DNA from: Clostridium sp. UBA4548
Lineage (GTDB): Bacteria > Bacillota > Clostridia > Clostridiales > Clostridiaceae
DNA length: 64,000 bases
Direction: 5' to 3'
Assembly: GCF_002387895.1 (NCBI RefSeq)
Contig: NZ_DGLI01000047.1
Span: 6,133-70,132, forward strand
The notes below the pieces were generated by a model. It ran no database searches, was not told the DNA's origin, and worked only from the letters and a program-made list of their open reading frames with translations. Positions within the stretch are counted from its first letter, which is position 1. Each line of letters begins with the position of its first letter. Both the position numbers and the translations under genes were made by a program. Shown here piece by piece: positions 53,303 to 62,449 of this stretch.

Positions 53303-53331
53303 TTGAATTTAAAAAAATAAGTATATATAAT
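53303..53331 (+). promoter_or_regulatory. Promoter of the citrate transporter gene
   Basis: TTGAAT (53303-53308), 17-base spacer, TATAAT (53326-53331), with a start near 53338. The phased repeats end 47 bases upstream of the -35. Confidence 0.75.
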
Positions 53332-53365
53332 GAACTTAATCTAGCTAGAGAATTTAAGTATAGTT

Positions 53366-53379
53366 TAAAAACGTTTACA
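53366..53379 (+). promoter_or_regulatory. cre site (CcpA operator) in the leader
   Basis: TAAAAACGTTTACA matches the cre consensus WGNWARCGYTTWCA at 13 of 14 positions (A for G at position 2). It lies about 28 bases after the predicted start of transcription and 6 bases before the ribosome binding site region, as in roadblock repression. Confidence 0.6.
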
Positions 53380-53399
53380 AATTTACGGAGGTGTATATT

Positions 53400-54698
53400 A
53401 TGTTAGCTATATTAGGTTATGGAATAGTACTTACTTTTATGATTTTAATTATGACAAAAAGAATGACAGCATTTACTTCTCTTATTGTCGTTCCAGTTAT
53501 ATTTGCTATATTTGGTGGATTCGGTTTGAATATTGGAAAGTTTGCACTTACAGGGATAAAAGGTGTTGCGCCAACAGCCTCAATGCTTCTATTTGCAATC
53601 CTTTTCTTTGGAATTATGATTAATGTTGGATTATTTGACCCACTTGTTAATGCAATTGTAAAGTTTGTTAAGGGTGATCCAGTAAAAGTCCTTGTTGGAA
53701 CTGCAATACTAGCTGCAGTAGTATCAGTAGATGGGGATGGCTCAACAACTACAATGATAGTATGTTCAGCTTTACTACCAGTTTATAAAAAGCTTAAAAT
53801 CAAACCTCTTTACTTAGCTACAATAATAATAATGCAAAACTCAATAATGAATCTTTTACCATGGGGGGGCCCAACTGCTCGTATAATGTCTGCTTTAAAA
53901 ATTGAAGGATCAGACATATTAAGACCTCTTGTTCCAGGAATGATAATTGCAATAATTTATGTTATAGGGGTTGCTTATTATCTAGGGTTAAAAGAACGTA
54001 AAAGACTTGGAGTTGTACAAGTTACAAATGACACTTTAGCTGAAATGTCTGCAACACTAAGTGATGAAGAGAAAGAACTTAAGAGACCAAAGCTAATATG
54101 GGTTAACTTTATATTAACCATTCTAGTTATGTATACTTTAATTGCTGGAAAGGTACCTGCGGCTGTAATTTTTGAAGTTGGAGTAGCCTTAGCACTTATT
54201 ATCAACTATCCTCACTTAAAGACACAAAGACAGCTTATAGAAATTCATGCTGGAAATGCTATACAAGTTATTGTTATGGTACTTGCAGCTGGAGTATTTA
54301 TGGGAATACTAACAGAAACAAAAATGGCAGAAGCTATTGCTCTAAACTTAGCATCAATAGTACCTAAATCCTTTGGAGCTCACTGGTCACTAGTTACAGC
54401 AATAATTAGTATACCGGGAACATTCTTATTATCAAATGATGCCTTTTATTTTGGTGTATTACCTGTACTAGCAGAAACAGGAGTAGCTTATGGGTTCACA
54501 CCATTACAAATAGGTATAGCTTCAACAATGGGACAAGCATTCCATTTGTTAAGTCCACTAGTAGCTTTCATATATCTGTTACTTCAATTAACAGAAGTGG
54601 ATATGGGAGAGTGGCAAAAACATTCAGCTATATGGTCAATAGGCACATTTATAATTTTTGTATTAGCTGCAGCAATTACAGGAGCTATGCCACTATAG
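53400..54698 (+). CDS. CitMHS-family citrate transporter
   Basis: A 432-residue polytopic membrane protein with about 11-12 hydrophobic helices. It matches the CitMHS (citrate:cation symporter) family: SVDGDGSTTTMIVCSALLP (about residue 115), NLLPWGGPTARIMSALK (about 150), then GGPT-like and a C-terminal PLVAFIYLLL. Members import citrate with Mg2+, Ca2+ or protons. It is the first gene of a cluster followed by citG, citCDEF and oxaloacetate decarboxylase, so citrate is the expected substrate. Start 53400 has GGAGG 8 bases before it. A strong promoter, 11-bp repeats and a cre site precede it. Confidence 0.85.
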   Translation: MLAILGYGIVLTFMILIMTKRMTAFTSLIVVPVIFAIFGGFGLNIGKFALTGIKGVAPTASMLLFAILFFGIMINVGLFDPLVNAIVKFVKGDPVKVLVGTAILAAVVSVDGDGSTTTMIVCSALLPVYKKLKIKPLYLATIIIMQNSIMNLLPWGGPTARIMSALKIEGSDILRPLVPGMIIAIIYVIGVAYYLGLKERKRLGVVQVTNDTLAEMSATLSDEEKELKRPKLIWVNFILTILVMYTLIAGKVPAAVIFEVGVALALIINYPHLKTQRQLIEIHAGNAIQVIVMVLAAGVFMGILTETKMAEAIALNLASIVPKSFGAHWSLVTAIISIPGTFLLSNDAFYFGVLPVLAETGVAYGFTPLQIGIASTMGQAFHLLSPLVAFIYLLLQLTEVDMGEWQKHSAIWSIGTFIIFVLAAAITGAMPL

Positions 54699-54733
54699 AA
54701 TAATAGTCAACTATTAAATAATTAAGTTTTTAA

Positions 54734-54764
54734 TAAAAAAGTTCCTCTGGGAGCTTTTTTTATT
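54734..54764 (+). terminator. Terminator after the citrate transporter gene
   Basis: AAAAAAG-TTCC/GGAG-CTTTTTTT hairpin with a G-T pair and TCTG loop, followed by ATTG. Transport and the downstream genes therefore probably have separate promoters. Confidence 0.65.
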
Positions 54765-54974
54765 GTAATTTTAAAAATAAATGTGTTTAAATATAAATAG
54801 TATCTCACTTATATAGTGTTCAATATAATACATTGTAAACTTTACTGATTAGTCAAGGTTATATTTACTTTTTATTAATAATGAAGACTAAAAGCTATAG
54901 ATATTTTCAATAAGGTTGGGTAAAATTTATAATGAGTTATCTTAACATTTAGCAATGTGGAGAGGAAGATTTAT

Positions 54975-55658
54975 ATGACAAATTATATGGATGAATTTGT
55001 TAAAAGTACAAATTTTCATCAGAATAAACCAATTAGGGAAATAGTATATGAAAGTTTAAGAAATACAATTATAAGCGGTAAAATTCCTGTTGGGGAAAGA
55101 ATTGTGGAAAAGGAGTATGCAGAAAGATTAAATATTAGTAGAACTCCAGTTAGGGAAGCTCTAAGAGCGCTAGAAATTGAAGAGCTTGTAGAATATATAC
55201 CACGAGTAGGAGTTGTAGTAAAAAGGATTACAATGGAAGATGTATTCGAAATATATAAAATTAGGCAACACCTAGAAGTATTGGCTGCAATTAGTGCTAT
55301 GGATAACATTACTGATGAGGAAATTAATGAAATAGAAGAGCTGCTTACTATCACAGAAGAAAAGAATGCTGAAGGAGATATAAATGAGGTCATTAGACTT
55401 TTTGGGGTGTTCAATCAAAAAATTTATGAAGCTAGTAAAATGAAAAGACTCACAAGTATGATTAGTAAACTCAATGAATATCTACAACGATTCAGAAACA
55501 TTTCTATATCGGATAATCTTAGAAGAGAATCAGCATTAAAGGATCATAGAGAAATTTTGAGGGCAATTATAGTGAAAGATAAAAATGGAATTGAAAATAT
55601 TATCAAAAATCATCTAGAGAAATCACTTGAAGTAGTGGCTTTAGAAATTAGAGAGTAG
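54975..55658 (+). CDS. GntR-family regulator (FadR/FCD type)
   Basis: A 227-residue GntR: the winged HTH (about 15-80) has LRNTIISGKIPVGERIVEKEYAERLNISRTPVREALRALEIEELVEYIPRVG, and the C-terminal all-helical FCD effector domain has FEIYKIRQHLEVLAAISA and later DHREILRAII. Carboxylate-binding FCD regulators often bind citrate or related acids. It lies 9 bases before citG on the same strand, so it may regulate the lyase genes in response to citrate; this resembles CitO of Enterococcus and CitI-like systems. Start 54975 has GAGGA 8 bases before it. Confidence 0.88.
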   Translation: MTNYMDEFVKSTNFHQNKPIREIVYESLRNTIISGKIPVGERIVEKEYAERLNISRTPVREALRALEIEELVEYIPRVGVVVKRITMEDVFEIYKIRQHLEVLAAISAMDNITDEEINEIEELLTITEEKNAEGDINEVIRLFGVFNQKIYEASKMKRLTSMISKLNEYLQRFRNISISDNLRRESALKDHREILRAIIVKDKNGIENIIKNHLEKSLEVVALEIRE

Positions 55659-55667
55659 GTCAAGATT

Positions 55668-56543
55668 ATGGAAACTAAAGAATCAATTGCACATTATATT
55701 GCAATGCTAGCACAAAGAGCTATACTTTATGAAGTTAGTACTACTCCTAAACCTGGCCTTGTGGATTGTAATAATTCAGGTTCCCATAAGGATATGAATT
55801 TTTTTACATTTATGGCTAGCAGTTCAGCATTATATAAAGGTATGTATGAGTGTACACTAGAGGGAATGTACTTTAAGGAAAAGGACAAGACAAAGCTTCT
55901 AGATAGTATAAGAGGCCCCGGAATCCAGTGCGAAGAAGCTATGTTTAAAGCAACAAATGGAGTAAATACACATAAAGGAATTATTTTTTCCCTTGGAATT
56001 ATATGTGCAGTAGCAGGTTATTTATATGGGAAATCTAGCAAACTTGAATTTCAAATTGCCGAAATTTGCAATGAGGTTAAGGCGGTTTGCAGGGGGCTCT
56101 CAAATAAAGACTTTCAGCATATTTCAAAAAAGAATAACCTAACTCACGGAGAGCGTTTATATAAAGAGTATGGCTTTAAAGGAATAAGGGGAGAGGTAGA
56201 GAGTGGATTTTCAACGATTGAGCACACCTCTATGGCAGTTTTGGCTAAGTGGAGCACTGATAAGGATCTCAATATAAATGATTTATTTTTACAAATGCTT
56301 ATAAGTATAATGACTAGAAGTGAAGATACCAATATAGTTACTAGGGGCGGTTTGGAGAGTCTCAAATATGTAATGGACAGTTCAAACTCATTTTTACAAT
56401 CAGGAGGAATGTATCAAGAAAATGCAAAAGAAAAACTTGAACAGATGAATAGTTTATTTATTCAAAAGAACATAAGTCCAGGGGGTTCAGCAGATTTGCT
56501 AGCTGTGAGTATTTTATTAGGTATGCTATCAGGACTAATTTAA
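55668..56543 (+). CDS. citG: Triphosphoribosyl-dephospho-CoA synthase
   Basis: A 291-residue CitG/MdcB family enzyme: EVSTTPKPGLVDCNNSGSHKDMNFFTFMASS (about 24-54), THKGIIFSLGIICAVAGYL, SKKNLTHGERLYKEYGFKGIRGEVESGF and RSEDTNIVTRGG. It makes the triphosphoribosyl-dephospho-CoA prosthetic-group precursor of citrate lyase. It follows the GntR gene by 9 bases. Placed before citCDEF rather than at the operon end, and not fused to CitX. The frame continues after the stop for about 35 more codons with a CxxC element (see the next gap). Confidence 0.93.
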   Translation: METKESIAHYIAMLAQRAILYEVSTTPKPGLVDCNNSGSHKDMNFFTFMASSSALYKGMYECTLEGMYFKEKDKTKLLDSIRGPGIQCEEAMFKATNGVNTHKGIIFSLGIICAVAGYLYGKSSKLEFQIAEICNEVKAVCRGLSNKDFQHISKKNNLTHGERLYKEYGFKGIRGEVESGFSTIEHTSMAVLAKWSTDKDLNINDLFLQMLISIMTRSEDTNIVTRGGLESLKYVMDSSNSFLQSGGMYQENAKEKLEQMNSLFIQKNISPGGSADLLAVSILLGMLSGLI

Positions 56544-56928
56544 CTAGGCTATGAAGGGGTGATTTTTTCAAGCTCATCAGGGGAATTAACATTAGGCAGT
56601 AAAACTTTGGCATGTGTAAAATGTCCTGCTAAAGTTGTTGTACAAAATTGAACTGTTAATTATTTAATAAGAAAATTATAAAGTGAAATATTAAAATGAG
56701 GAATTAATCAATAATGGTTAATTCCTCATTTTATTTAAAACAAGAGAGGATTAGGGAGGAACTGTAAAAAAGAACATTAAAAATACACGAAAAACACTTA
56801 AAAAACTTGGGGATGCAGTTAACCTCACTTATAATTAACTTATAAATCACGTAAACTTTCATTAGTAAATGTGGTAAAGAGTGAAATTTTAGCTATGCAT
56901 CAATTGGAGAAAGGAAGCGAGAAAGTAT
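56544..56928. other. Gap between citG and citC with an in-frame post-stop frame and terminator
   Basis: Directly after citG the same frame runs without a start codon to 56651 and would encode LGYEGVIFSSSSGELTLGSK then a TLACVKCPAKVVV stretch with CxxC, then TGA. It has no proper ribosome binding site and may be gene debris. A perfect 15-bp stem (AAAATGAGGAATTAA with its complement, 56693-56732) follows and is a strong terminator. The remaining bases hold the citC promoter region with a TTATAA..TTATAA direct repeat. Confidence 0.5.
56693..56735 (+). terminator. Terminator after the GntR-citG transcript
   Basis: 15-bp perfect stem (56693-56707 with 56718-56732), 10-nt loop, then ATTTAAA. Confidence 0.8.
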
Positions 56929-57972
56929 ATGGATTATGGGATAGTGGAACAAAGAATTTTCTTGCAAGATATCCAAGAAAAAAGAGTTTTAGAAGAATTC
57001 TTAAGGAGTGAGGGAATAAAACTAGATAAAAATTTAGAGTATACAGTAGGGATTTATGATAATCATAAACTCATAGCTACAGGTTCCTTTTATAAAAACA
57101 CTCTAAGGTGCTTAGCTGTAAATTCCAAGTACCAAGGTTTAGGGATACTGAACAAAGTGGTATCTAATTTATTGAATGAACAATACATAAGAGGATATGA
57201 TCATATTTTCCTTTATACCAAATGCAATACTGCAGAATTTTTTAGCTACTTGGGGTTTCATGAAATAGTTAAAATTGATGGATTAGCAGTTTTTATGGAA
57301 AACAAATACCGTGGTGTGAAAAGTTATTCTGAAAAATTATCAAAGCTTAAAGTAGAAGGAGATGCTATAGCTAGTATAGTTATGAATGCAAATCCTTTTA
57401 CCTTAGGTCATTTATATCTTATTGAAAAAGCTGCTAAAGAAAATAATATTGTTCATGTATTTGTAGTGTCAGAAGAGGCTTCAGTAATTCCTTCTGAAGT
57501 TAGATATGAACTAATTAAAAAAGGAACAGAGCATTTAAGGAATGTAATCATTCATAAAGCAGGACCTTACATTATTTCAAGTGCTACTTTTCCATCTTAT
57601 TTTGTAAAAGATGACAACGCTGCGGTGGAAGTTCACGCTAGGCTAGATTTGGAAGTGTTTAAAACATATATAGTTCCTGCCTTAGGAATTAAAAGTAGGT
57701 ACGTAGGAGAAGAGCCTTATTGTGAAGTTACGAAAACCTATAATAATATAATGAAGAATAGTCTTGAAGCAGAGGGGATACAGTGTAACATTGTGCCAAG
57801 ATTAGAATCTTATAATAAGCCAATTAGTGCATCAAGAGTTAGAGAGTTAATAAGAAGTAATAACATAGAAGGAATTAAGGACATAGTTCCAAAGTCCACT
57901 TACGAGTATTTTATATCTGAAGAAGCAAAACCAATAATAAATAAAATTAAAATAAATTTAGGAAGACATTAA
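56929..57972 (+). CDS. citC: [Citrate (pro-3S)-lyase] ligase
   Basis: A 347-residue CitC. The N-terminal GNAT-like domain (about 30-130) reads YTVGIYDNHKLIATGSFYKNTLRC and GLGILNKVVSNLLNE, and the nucleotidyltransferase-like part follows with IVMNANPFTLGHLYLIEKA (about 150; the HxxH-type GHLYLIE motif) and SASRVRELI near the end. It acetylates the thiol of the citrate lyase acyl carrier prosthetic group with acetate and ATP. First gene of citC-citD-citE-citF. The ATG is 14 bases after AAGGAAG, a rather long spacing. Confidence 0.93.
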   Translation: MDYGIVEQRIFLQDIQEKRVLEEFLRSEGIKLDKNLEYTVGIYDNHKLIATGSFYKNTLRCLAVNSKYQGLGILNKVVSNLLNEQYIRGYDHIFLYTKCNTAEFFSYLGFHEIVKIDGLAVFMENKYRGVKSYSEKLSKLKVEGDAIASIVMNANPFTLGHLYLIEKAAKENNIVHVFVVSEEASVIPSEVRYELIKKGTEHLRNVIIHKAGPYIISSATFPSYFVKDDNAAVEVHARLDLEVFKTYIVPALGIKSRYVGEEPYCEVTKTYNNIMKNSLEAEGIQCNIVPRLESYNKPISASRVRELIRSNNIEGIKDIVPKSTYEYFISEEAKPIINKIKINLGRH

Positions 57973-57990
57973 ATAACAGAGGTGAATTAT

Positions 57991-58290
57991 ATGGAAATTA
58001 TTAAAAGTTCAATGGCTGGAACTGTAGAATCTAGTGATATTCTTATAATGCTTGAACCAAAAGAAGAAAGTGGAATAGAAATTCAGCTGAAAAGTTCAGT
58101 GGAGAAACAATTTGGTAAGCAGATTAGAAAAGTAATATGTGATACTTTAGAAAAGTTAGAGGTACAAAATGTAAAGATTACAGCAACAGACAAGGGAGCT
58201 TTAGATTGCACAATAAGGGCAAGAGTGCAAAGTGCTGTTTTTAGAGCTGCCGGAATTAAAGAAAACTTTGATTGGGAGGTAATTGACTAA
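57991..58290 (+). CDS. citD: Citrate lyase acyl carrier protein (gamma subunit)
   Basis: A 99-residue CitD beginning MEIIKSSMAGTVESSD. Ser14 in TVESSD aligns with the Ser of the Klebsiella protein that carries phosphoribosyl-dephospho-CoA. EIQLKSSVEKQFGKQIR and the C-terminal RARVQSAVFRAAG also match. Start 57991 is chosen over 57982 because AGAGGTG lies 6 bases before it and the Ser14 position is then preserved. Its stop overlaps the citE start by one base (TAATG). Confidence 0.95.
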   Translation: MEIIKSSMAGTVESSDILIMLEPKEESGIEIQLKSSVEKQFGKQIRKVICDTLEKLEVQNVKITATDKGALDCTIRARVQSAVFRAAGIKENFDWEVID

Positions 58291-59189
58291 TGGAACGTTT
58301 AAGAAGAACTATGATGTTTGTTCCTGGAAGCAACCCAAGTATGATAAAAGAAGCTTATATATATGGGGCAGATTCTATAATGTTTGACCTTGAAGATGCA
58401 GTTGCAGTAACTGAAAAGGATTCCGCAAGATTTTTAGTTTATAATGCCTTGAAGACTGTAGATTATGGAAGTACTGAATTAGTTATAAGAATCAACGGAT
58501 TAGACACACCATTTGGAAAAGACGATATAGAAGCTGCGGTTAGAGCAGGAGTAGATGTAATCAGACTTCCTAAAACTGAAAGAAAAGAAGATATTTTAGC
58601 AGTTGAGGAAGTTATTGAAGCAGTTGAAAGAAAAATTGGTAGAGAAATAGGCTCAACAAAGATGATGGCTGCAATAGAAAGCCCTATTGGAGTTATTAAT
58701 GCTTATGAAATTGCATCTTCAAGTAAGCGTCTTATAGCTATTGCCCTTGGTGCAGAAGATTATGTTACAAATATGAAAACAAAGAGATATGCAAATGGAC
58801 TAGAATTATTAGGTGCAAGAACTCAAATAATAATTGCTGCAAGAGCTGCGGGTATTTATGCCATAGATACGGTTTATACAGAGGTTGATAACGAAGAAGG
58901 CTTTAAGAATGAAGTGGAGCTTATAAAACAACTAGGATTTGATGGAAAGTCAGTAATTAATCCAAGGCAAATACCTTTAGTAAATCAAGTTTATACACCT
59001 TCACCTGATGAGATTAAGAAATCTCTTAATGTAATTCGAGCTGCAAAGGAAGCAGAAGAAAGGGGCTTAGGCGTTATTTCTCTTAATGGAAAAATGATTG
59101 ATAAGCCTATTGTTGATAGGGCAGAGAGAGTACTTCAATTAGCGACCGCTGTAGGTTTGTACAAGGAGGAAGTTGAAGATGAAAAATAG
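58290..59189 (+). CDS. citE: Citrate lyase beta subunit (citryl-CoA lyase)
   Basis: A 299-residue HpcH/HpaI-fold lyase: RRTMMFVPGSNPSMIKEA at the N terminus, MFDLEDAVAV with metal Glu/Asp, VIRLPKTERKED, MMAAIESPIGVINA and LGAEDYVTN. It cleaves citryl-thioester to oxaloacetate and acetyl-thioester. Overlaps citD by 1 base and citF by 11 bases. The last residues are acidic and Lys-rich. Confidence 0.95.
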   Translation: MERLRRTMMFVPGSNPSMIKEAYIYGADSIMFDLEDAVAVTEKDSARFLVYNALKTVDYGSTELVIRINGLDTPFGKDDIEAAVRAGVDVIRLPKTERKEDILAVEEVIEAVERKIGREIGSTKMMAAIESPIGVINAYEIASSSKRLIAIALGAEDYVTNMKTKRYANGLELLGARTQIIIAARAAGIYAIDTVYTEVDNEEGFKNEVELIKQLGFDGKSVINPRQIPLVNQVYTPSPDEIKKSLNVIRAAKEAEERGLGVISLNGKMIDKPIVDRAERVLQLATAVGLYKEEVEDEK

Positions 59190-60726
59190 TATAGGCAGAG
59201 AAATTCCAGATGAAATATTAATGATTAATAACCCTAGGAAGAGAGAAGTTTATCTAGGGGAGTTTGAAAAGAACGAGGAAGTTATAACTATCGGCAGACG
59301 TGTTGAACCTGTAAAGCCAGAAGACACAAAATTATTAGCTAGTATAGAGGAAGCAATCCTGAAATCAGGACTTAAAGATGGTATGACTATATCCTTCCAC
59401 CATCATTTCCGTGAAGGGGATTATATATTAAATATGGTGGTAGATACCATTGCAAAGCTTGGAGTAAAAAATTTAACCCTAGCCTCAAGTTCTTTGGGGA
59501 GTGTTCATGCACCAATAATTGAGCATATCAAAAATGGTGTAATCTCTAAGATAACTACTAGCGGTCTAAGAGGACAACTTGCTGAAGAAATCTCTAGAGG
59601 ATTAATGAAGGAACCAGTAGTAATTAGATCTCATGGTGGAAGAGCAAGAGCTATAGAAGCTGGAGATATAAAAATAGATGTTGCATTTTTAGGAGCACCT
59701 TCTTCTGACGAGTACGGAAACGCTAGTGGGTCAAGAGGTAAAGCTAACTGTGGATCTTTAGGATATGCTAAGGTAGATGCAAAGTATGCTGATAAGGTAG
59801 TTATAATTACGGACTGTTTAGTGGAATTTCCAAACATGCCTGCAAGTATTGATCAAAGAGATGTGGATTATGTTGTAAAGGTAGATGAAATAGGTAATCC
59901 ATCTGGTATAGCATCAGGTGCCACTAGATTCACCAAAAATCCTAAAGAGTTACTCATTGCTGAATATGCTAGCAAAGCAATAATTGAATCAGGATATTTT
60001 AAAGATGGATTCTCCTTCCAAACAGGAACAGGAGGCTCTACACTAGCAGTAAGCAGATTTCTTAGAAATGAAATGCTAAAACAAAATATAACTGCAAGCT
60101 TTTCACTTGGTGGAATAACAAAACCAATGGTTGAAATGCATGAAGAAGGACTAATTAAAAATATCTTTGATGTGCAAGGTTTTGATTTAAGTGCTGTGGA
60201 TTCCATAAGTAAAAATCCTATGCATCATGAAATAGATGCATCCTTTTATGCAAACCCACACAATAAAGGATGTATTGCTAACAAGTTGGATGTGGTGGTT
60301 TTATCTGCACTAGAAATTGATACAGATTTTAATGTAAATGTTCTTACAGGCTCAGATGGAGTTTTAAGGGGAGCTTCTGGTGGACATTGTGACACTGCGG
60401 CAAGTGCAAAATTAACCATGATTGTTGGACCTCTTATCAGAGGAAGAATACCAACTGTAGTTGATTCAGTAAATACAGTGATAACTCCAGGGGATAGCAT
60501 TGACTTAGTTGTTACAGAGCTTGGTATGGCAATCAATCCTAAGAGAACAGATTTAATAGATCAATTTAAAAACAGCGACATACCTGTATATACAATTGAG
60601 GAACTAAAAAATAAGGCAGAATCCATTGTAGGTACTCCAGATAAAATTCAATATGAAGATGAAGTAGTTGCGATAGTTGAATATAGAGATGGAACAATTA
60701 TAGATGTTGTAAGAAAATTAAAATAA
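59179..60726 (+). CDS. citF: Citrate lyase alpha subunit (CoA transferase)
   Basis: A 515-residue family I CoA-transferase-like subunit: TIGRRVEPVKPEDTK, SFHHHFREGDYILNMVVD, SSLGSVHAPIIEHIKNGVI, FLGAPSSDEYGNASG and FQTGTGGSTLAVSRFL. It swaps citrate onto the acyl-carrier group. Start at ATG 59179 has AGGAGG 9 bases before it; a TTG at 59173 is less likely. Overlaps citE by 11 bases. No citX follows, so the transferase that loads the prosthetic group on CitD is not in the window. Confidence 0.94.
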   Translation: MKNSIGREIPDEILMINNPRKREVYLGEFEKNEEVITIGRRVEPVKPEDTKLLASIEEAILKSGLKDGMTISFHHHFREGDYILNMVVDTIAKLGVKNLTLASSSLGSVHAPIIEHIKNGVISKITTSGLRGQLAEEISRGLMKEPVVIRSHGGRARAIEAGDIKIDVAFLGAPSSDEYGNASGSRGKANCGSLGYAKVDAKYADKVVIITDCLVEFPNMPASIDQRDVDYVVKVDEIGNPSGIASGATRFTKNPKELLIAEYASKAIIESGYFKDGFSFQTGTGGSTLAVSRFLRNEMLKQNITASFSLGGITKPMVEMHEEGLIKNIFDVQGFDLSAVDSISKNPMHHEIDASFYANPHNKGCIANKLDVVVLSALEIDTDFNVNVLTGSDGVLRGASGGHCDTAASAKLTMIVGPLIRGRIPTVVDSVNTVITPGDSIDLVVTELGMAINPKRTDLIDQFKNSDIPVYTIEELKNKAESIVGTPDKIQYEDEVVAIVEYRDGTIIDVVRKLK

Positions 60727-60988
60727 CCTAATTATAGGTAAACAAAAGGTTAGTGTATCCATTATAGGGCAGATATTTAAGGAAAGACTAAAAGTTTAAG
60801 TAAAGACCTCCAATAATTATATGTGCATATAATCTTTAAAAAGCTTTTTATAAAGGTTCATACTTTAATATTTTGGCATGCTTAATGGATCACAACCTTA
60901 AATAAGAAAGTATAGTATAGTTATTAGAAAATCTATGAAATTTAAACTTTAATTTCATAAGGATATTTTATATTAGGGAGTGACAAAA

Positions 60989-62419
60989 GTGAACCCAATA
61001 AAAATTACAGAAACAGCACTAAGAGATGGACATCAATCGCTTATTGCAACTAGATTAACAACTGATGAAATACTACCCATTTTAGAAAAGATGGATAAGG
61101 CTGGTTACTATGCGTTAGAAGTTTGGGGAGGAGCAACCTTTGATGCTTGCCTTCGTTTTTTAAATGAAGATCCCTGGGAAAGGTTAAGAGAAATTAGAAA
61201 AGTAGTAAAAAATACTAAACTCCAAATGCTGTTAAGAGGACAAAACCTTTTAGGGTATAAGCATTATGCAGATGATGTAGTAGAAACTTTTATTAAAAAA
61301 TCTGTGGAAAATGGAATAGATATTATTAGAGTATTTGATGCTTTAAATGATTTAAGAAATTTAGAAACTTCCATAAAGGTTATAAAAAAAACAGGGGCAC
61401 ATTGTCAATGTGCAATAAGTTACACAACTAGCAAAGTTCATAATTTAGACTATTATGTAAAACTAACTAAAGATATGGAAAGTTTAGGAGCAGATTCTAT
61501 TTGTATTAAGGATATGGCAGGGATCTTAACTCCAAACTCAGCTTATGAATTAGTAACAAGATTAAAGGAAGTATTAAACATTCCAATAGAACTTCATACT
61601 CATTGTACTAGTGGAATTGCCTCAATGACATATTTAAAGGCTGTAGATGCAGGGGTAGATATTATAGACACAGCTATTTCACCTTTTTCAGAGGGGACTT
61701 CACAACCAGCAACAGAATCAATGGTGGTTACCTTAAAAGAAGGTAATAGGGCTCCGGAATTAGATATAAACTTATTAAGCGAAATAGCGGATTACTTTAA
61801 GCCAATTAGAGAAAAGTATAGAGAAAATGGAATATTAAATCCAAAGGTTATGGATGTTGAACCAAATACCTTAACTTATCAGGTGCCAGGTGGAATGTTA
61901 TCAAACCTTCTTTCCCAATTAAAAACTCAAGGTGCTAGTGATAAATATGAAGAAGTACTGAAAGAAATTCCAAGAGTAAGAGAAGACTTAGGGTACCCAC
62001 CACTAGTTACACCACTAAGCCAAATGGTTGGAACTCAAGCAGTGTTCAACATTTTAGCAGGAGAAAGATACAAGATGGTTCCAAAAGAAATTAAAGAGTA
62101 TGTTAAAGGGTTGTATGGAGCTTCACCTGCACCAATTAGTAAAGAAATAAAAGAAAAAATTATTGGGAATGATGAAGTAGTAACAAGAAGACCGGCAGAT
62201 CTACTTGAGCCAGAGATGGAAAAATATAAGAAAGAAGTTGGAGAACTAGCTACATCTTTAGAAGATGTATTATCCTATGCATTATTTCCACAAGTGGCAA
62301 AGAAGTTTTTTGAAGAAAGATTACAAGAAAAAGTAGTAGCAGCTGATGTAGAGAAGAAAACTGAAAATAAATCAGAAAGCAGCCAAGAAGAGGTTCACTA
62401 TATTACTGTAACTATGTAA
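60989..62419 (+). CDS. oadA: Oxaloacetate decarboxylase alpha chain, carboxyltransferase (without biotin domain)
   Basis: A 476-residue carboxyltransferase: ETALRDGHQSLIATRLTTDE (about 7-26), EVWGGATFDACLRFLNEDPW, metal His pair in ELHTHCTSG (about 205), ICIKDMAG with the carbamylated Lys and FSEGTSQPATESM. It ends in an acidic/Ser tail and lacks the biotinyl domain, which is encoded by a separate gene 700 bases downstream. Typical for clostridial Na+-pumping decarboxylases and pyruvate carboxylase-like alpha chains; the citrate operon context points to oxaloacetate. Start GTG 60989 has GGGAG 8 bases before it. Confidence 0.9.
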   Translation: MNPIKITETALRDGHQSLIATRLTTDEILPILEKMDKAGYYALEVWGGATFDACLRFLNEDPWERLREIRKVVKNTKLQMLLRGQNLLGYKHYADDVVETFIKKSVENGIDIIRVFDALNDLRNLETSIKVIKKTGAHCQCAISYTTSKVHNLDYYVKLTKDMESLGADSICIKDMAGILTPNSAYELVTRLKEVLNIPIELHTHCTSGIASMTYLKAVDAGVDIIDTAISPFSEGTSQPATESMVVTLKEGNRAPELDINLLSEIADYFKPIREKYRENGILNPKVMDVEPNTLTYQVPGGMLSNLLSQLKTQGASDKYEEVLKEIPRVREDLGYPPLVTPLSQMVGTQAVFNILAGERYKMVPKEIKEYVKGLYGASPAPISKEIKEKIIGNDEVVTRRPADLLEPEMEKYKKEVGELATSLEDVLSYALFPQVAKKFFEERLQEKVVAADVEKKTENKSESSQEEVHYITVTM

Positions 62420-62449
62420 TTATTCATTAATTAAAGGTGGTGGAATACC

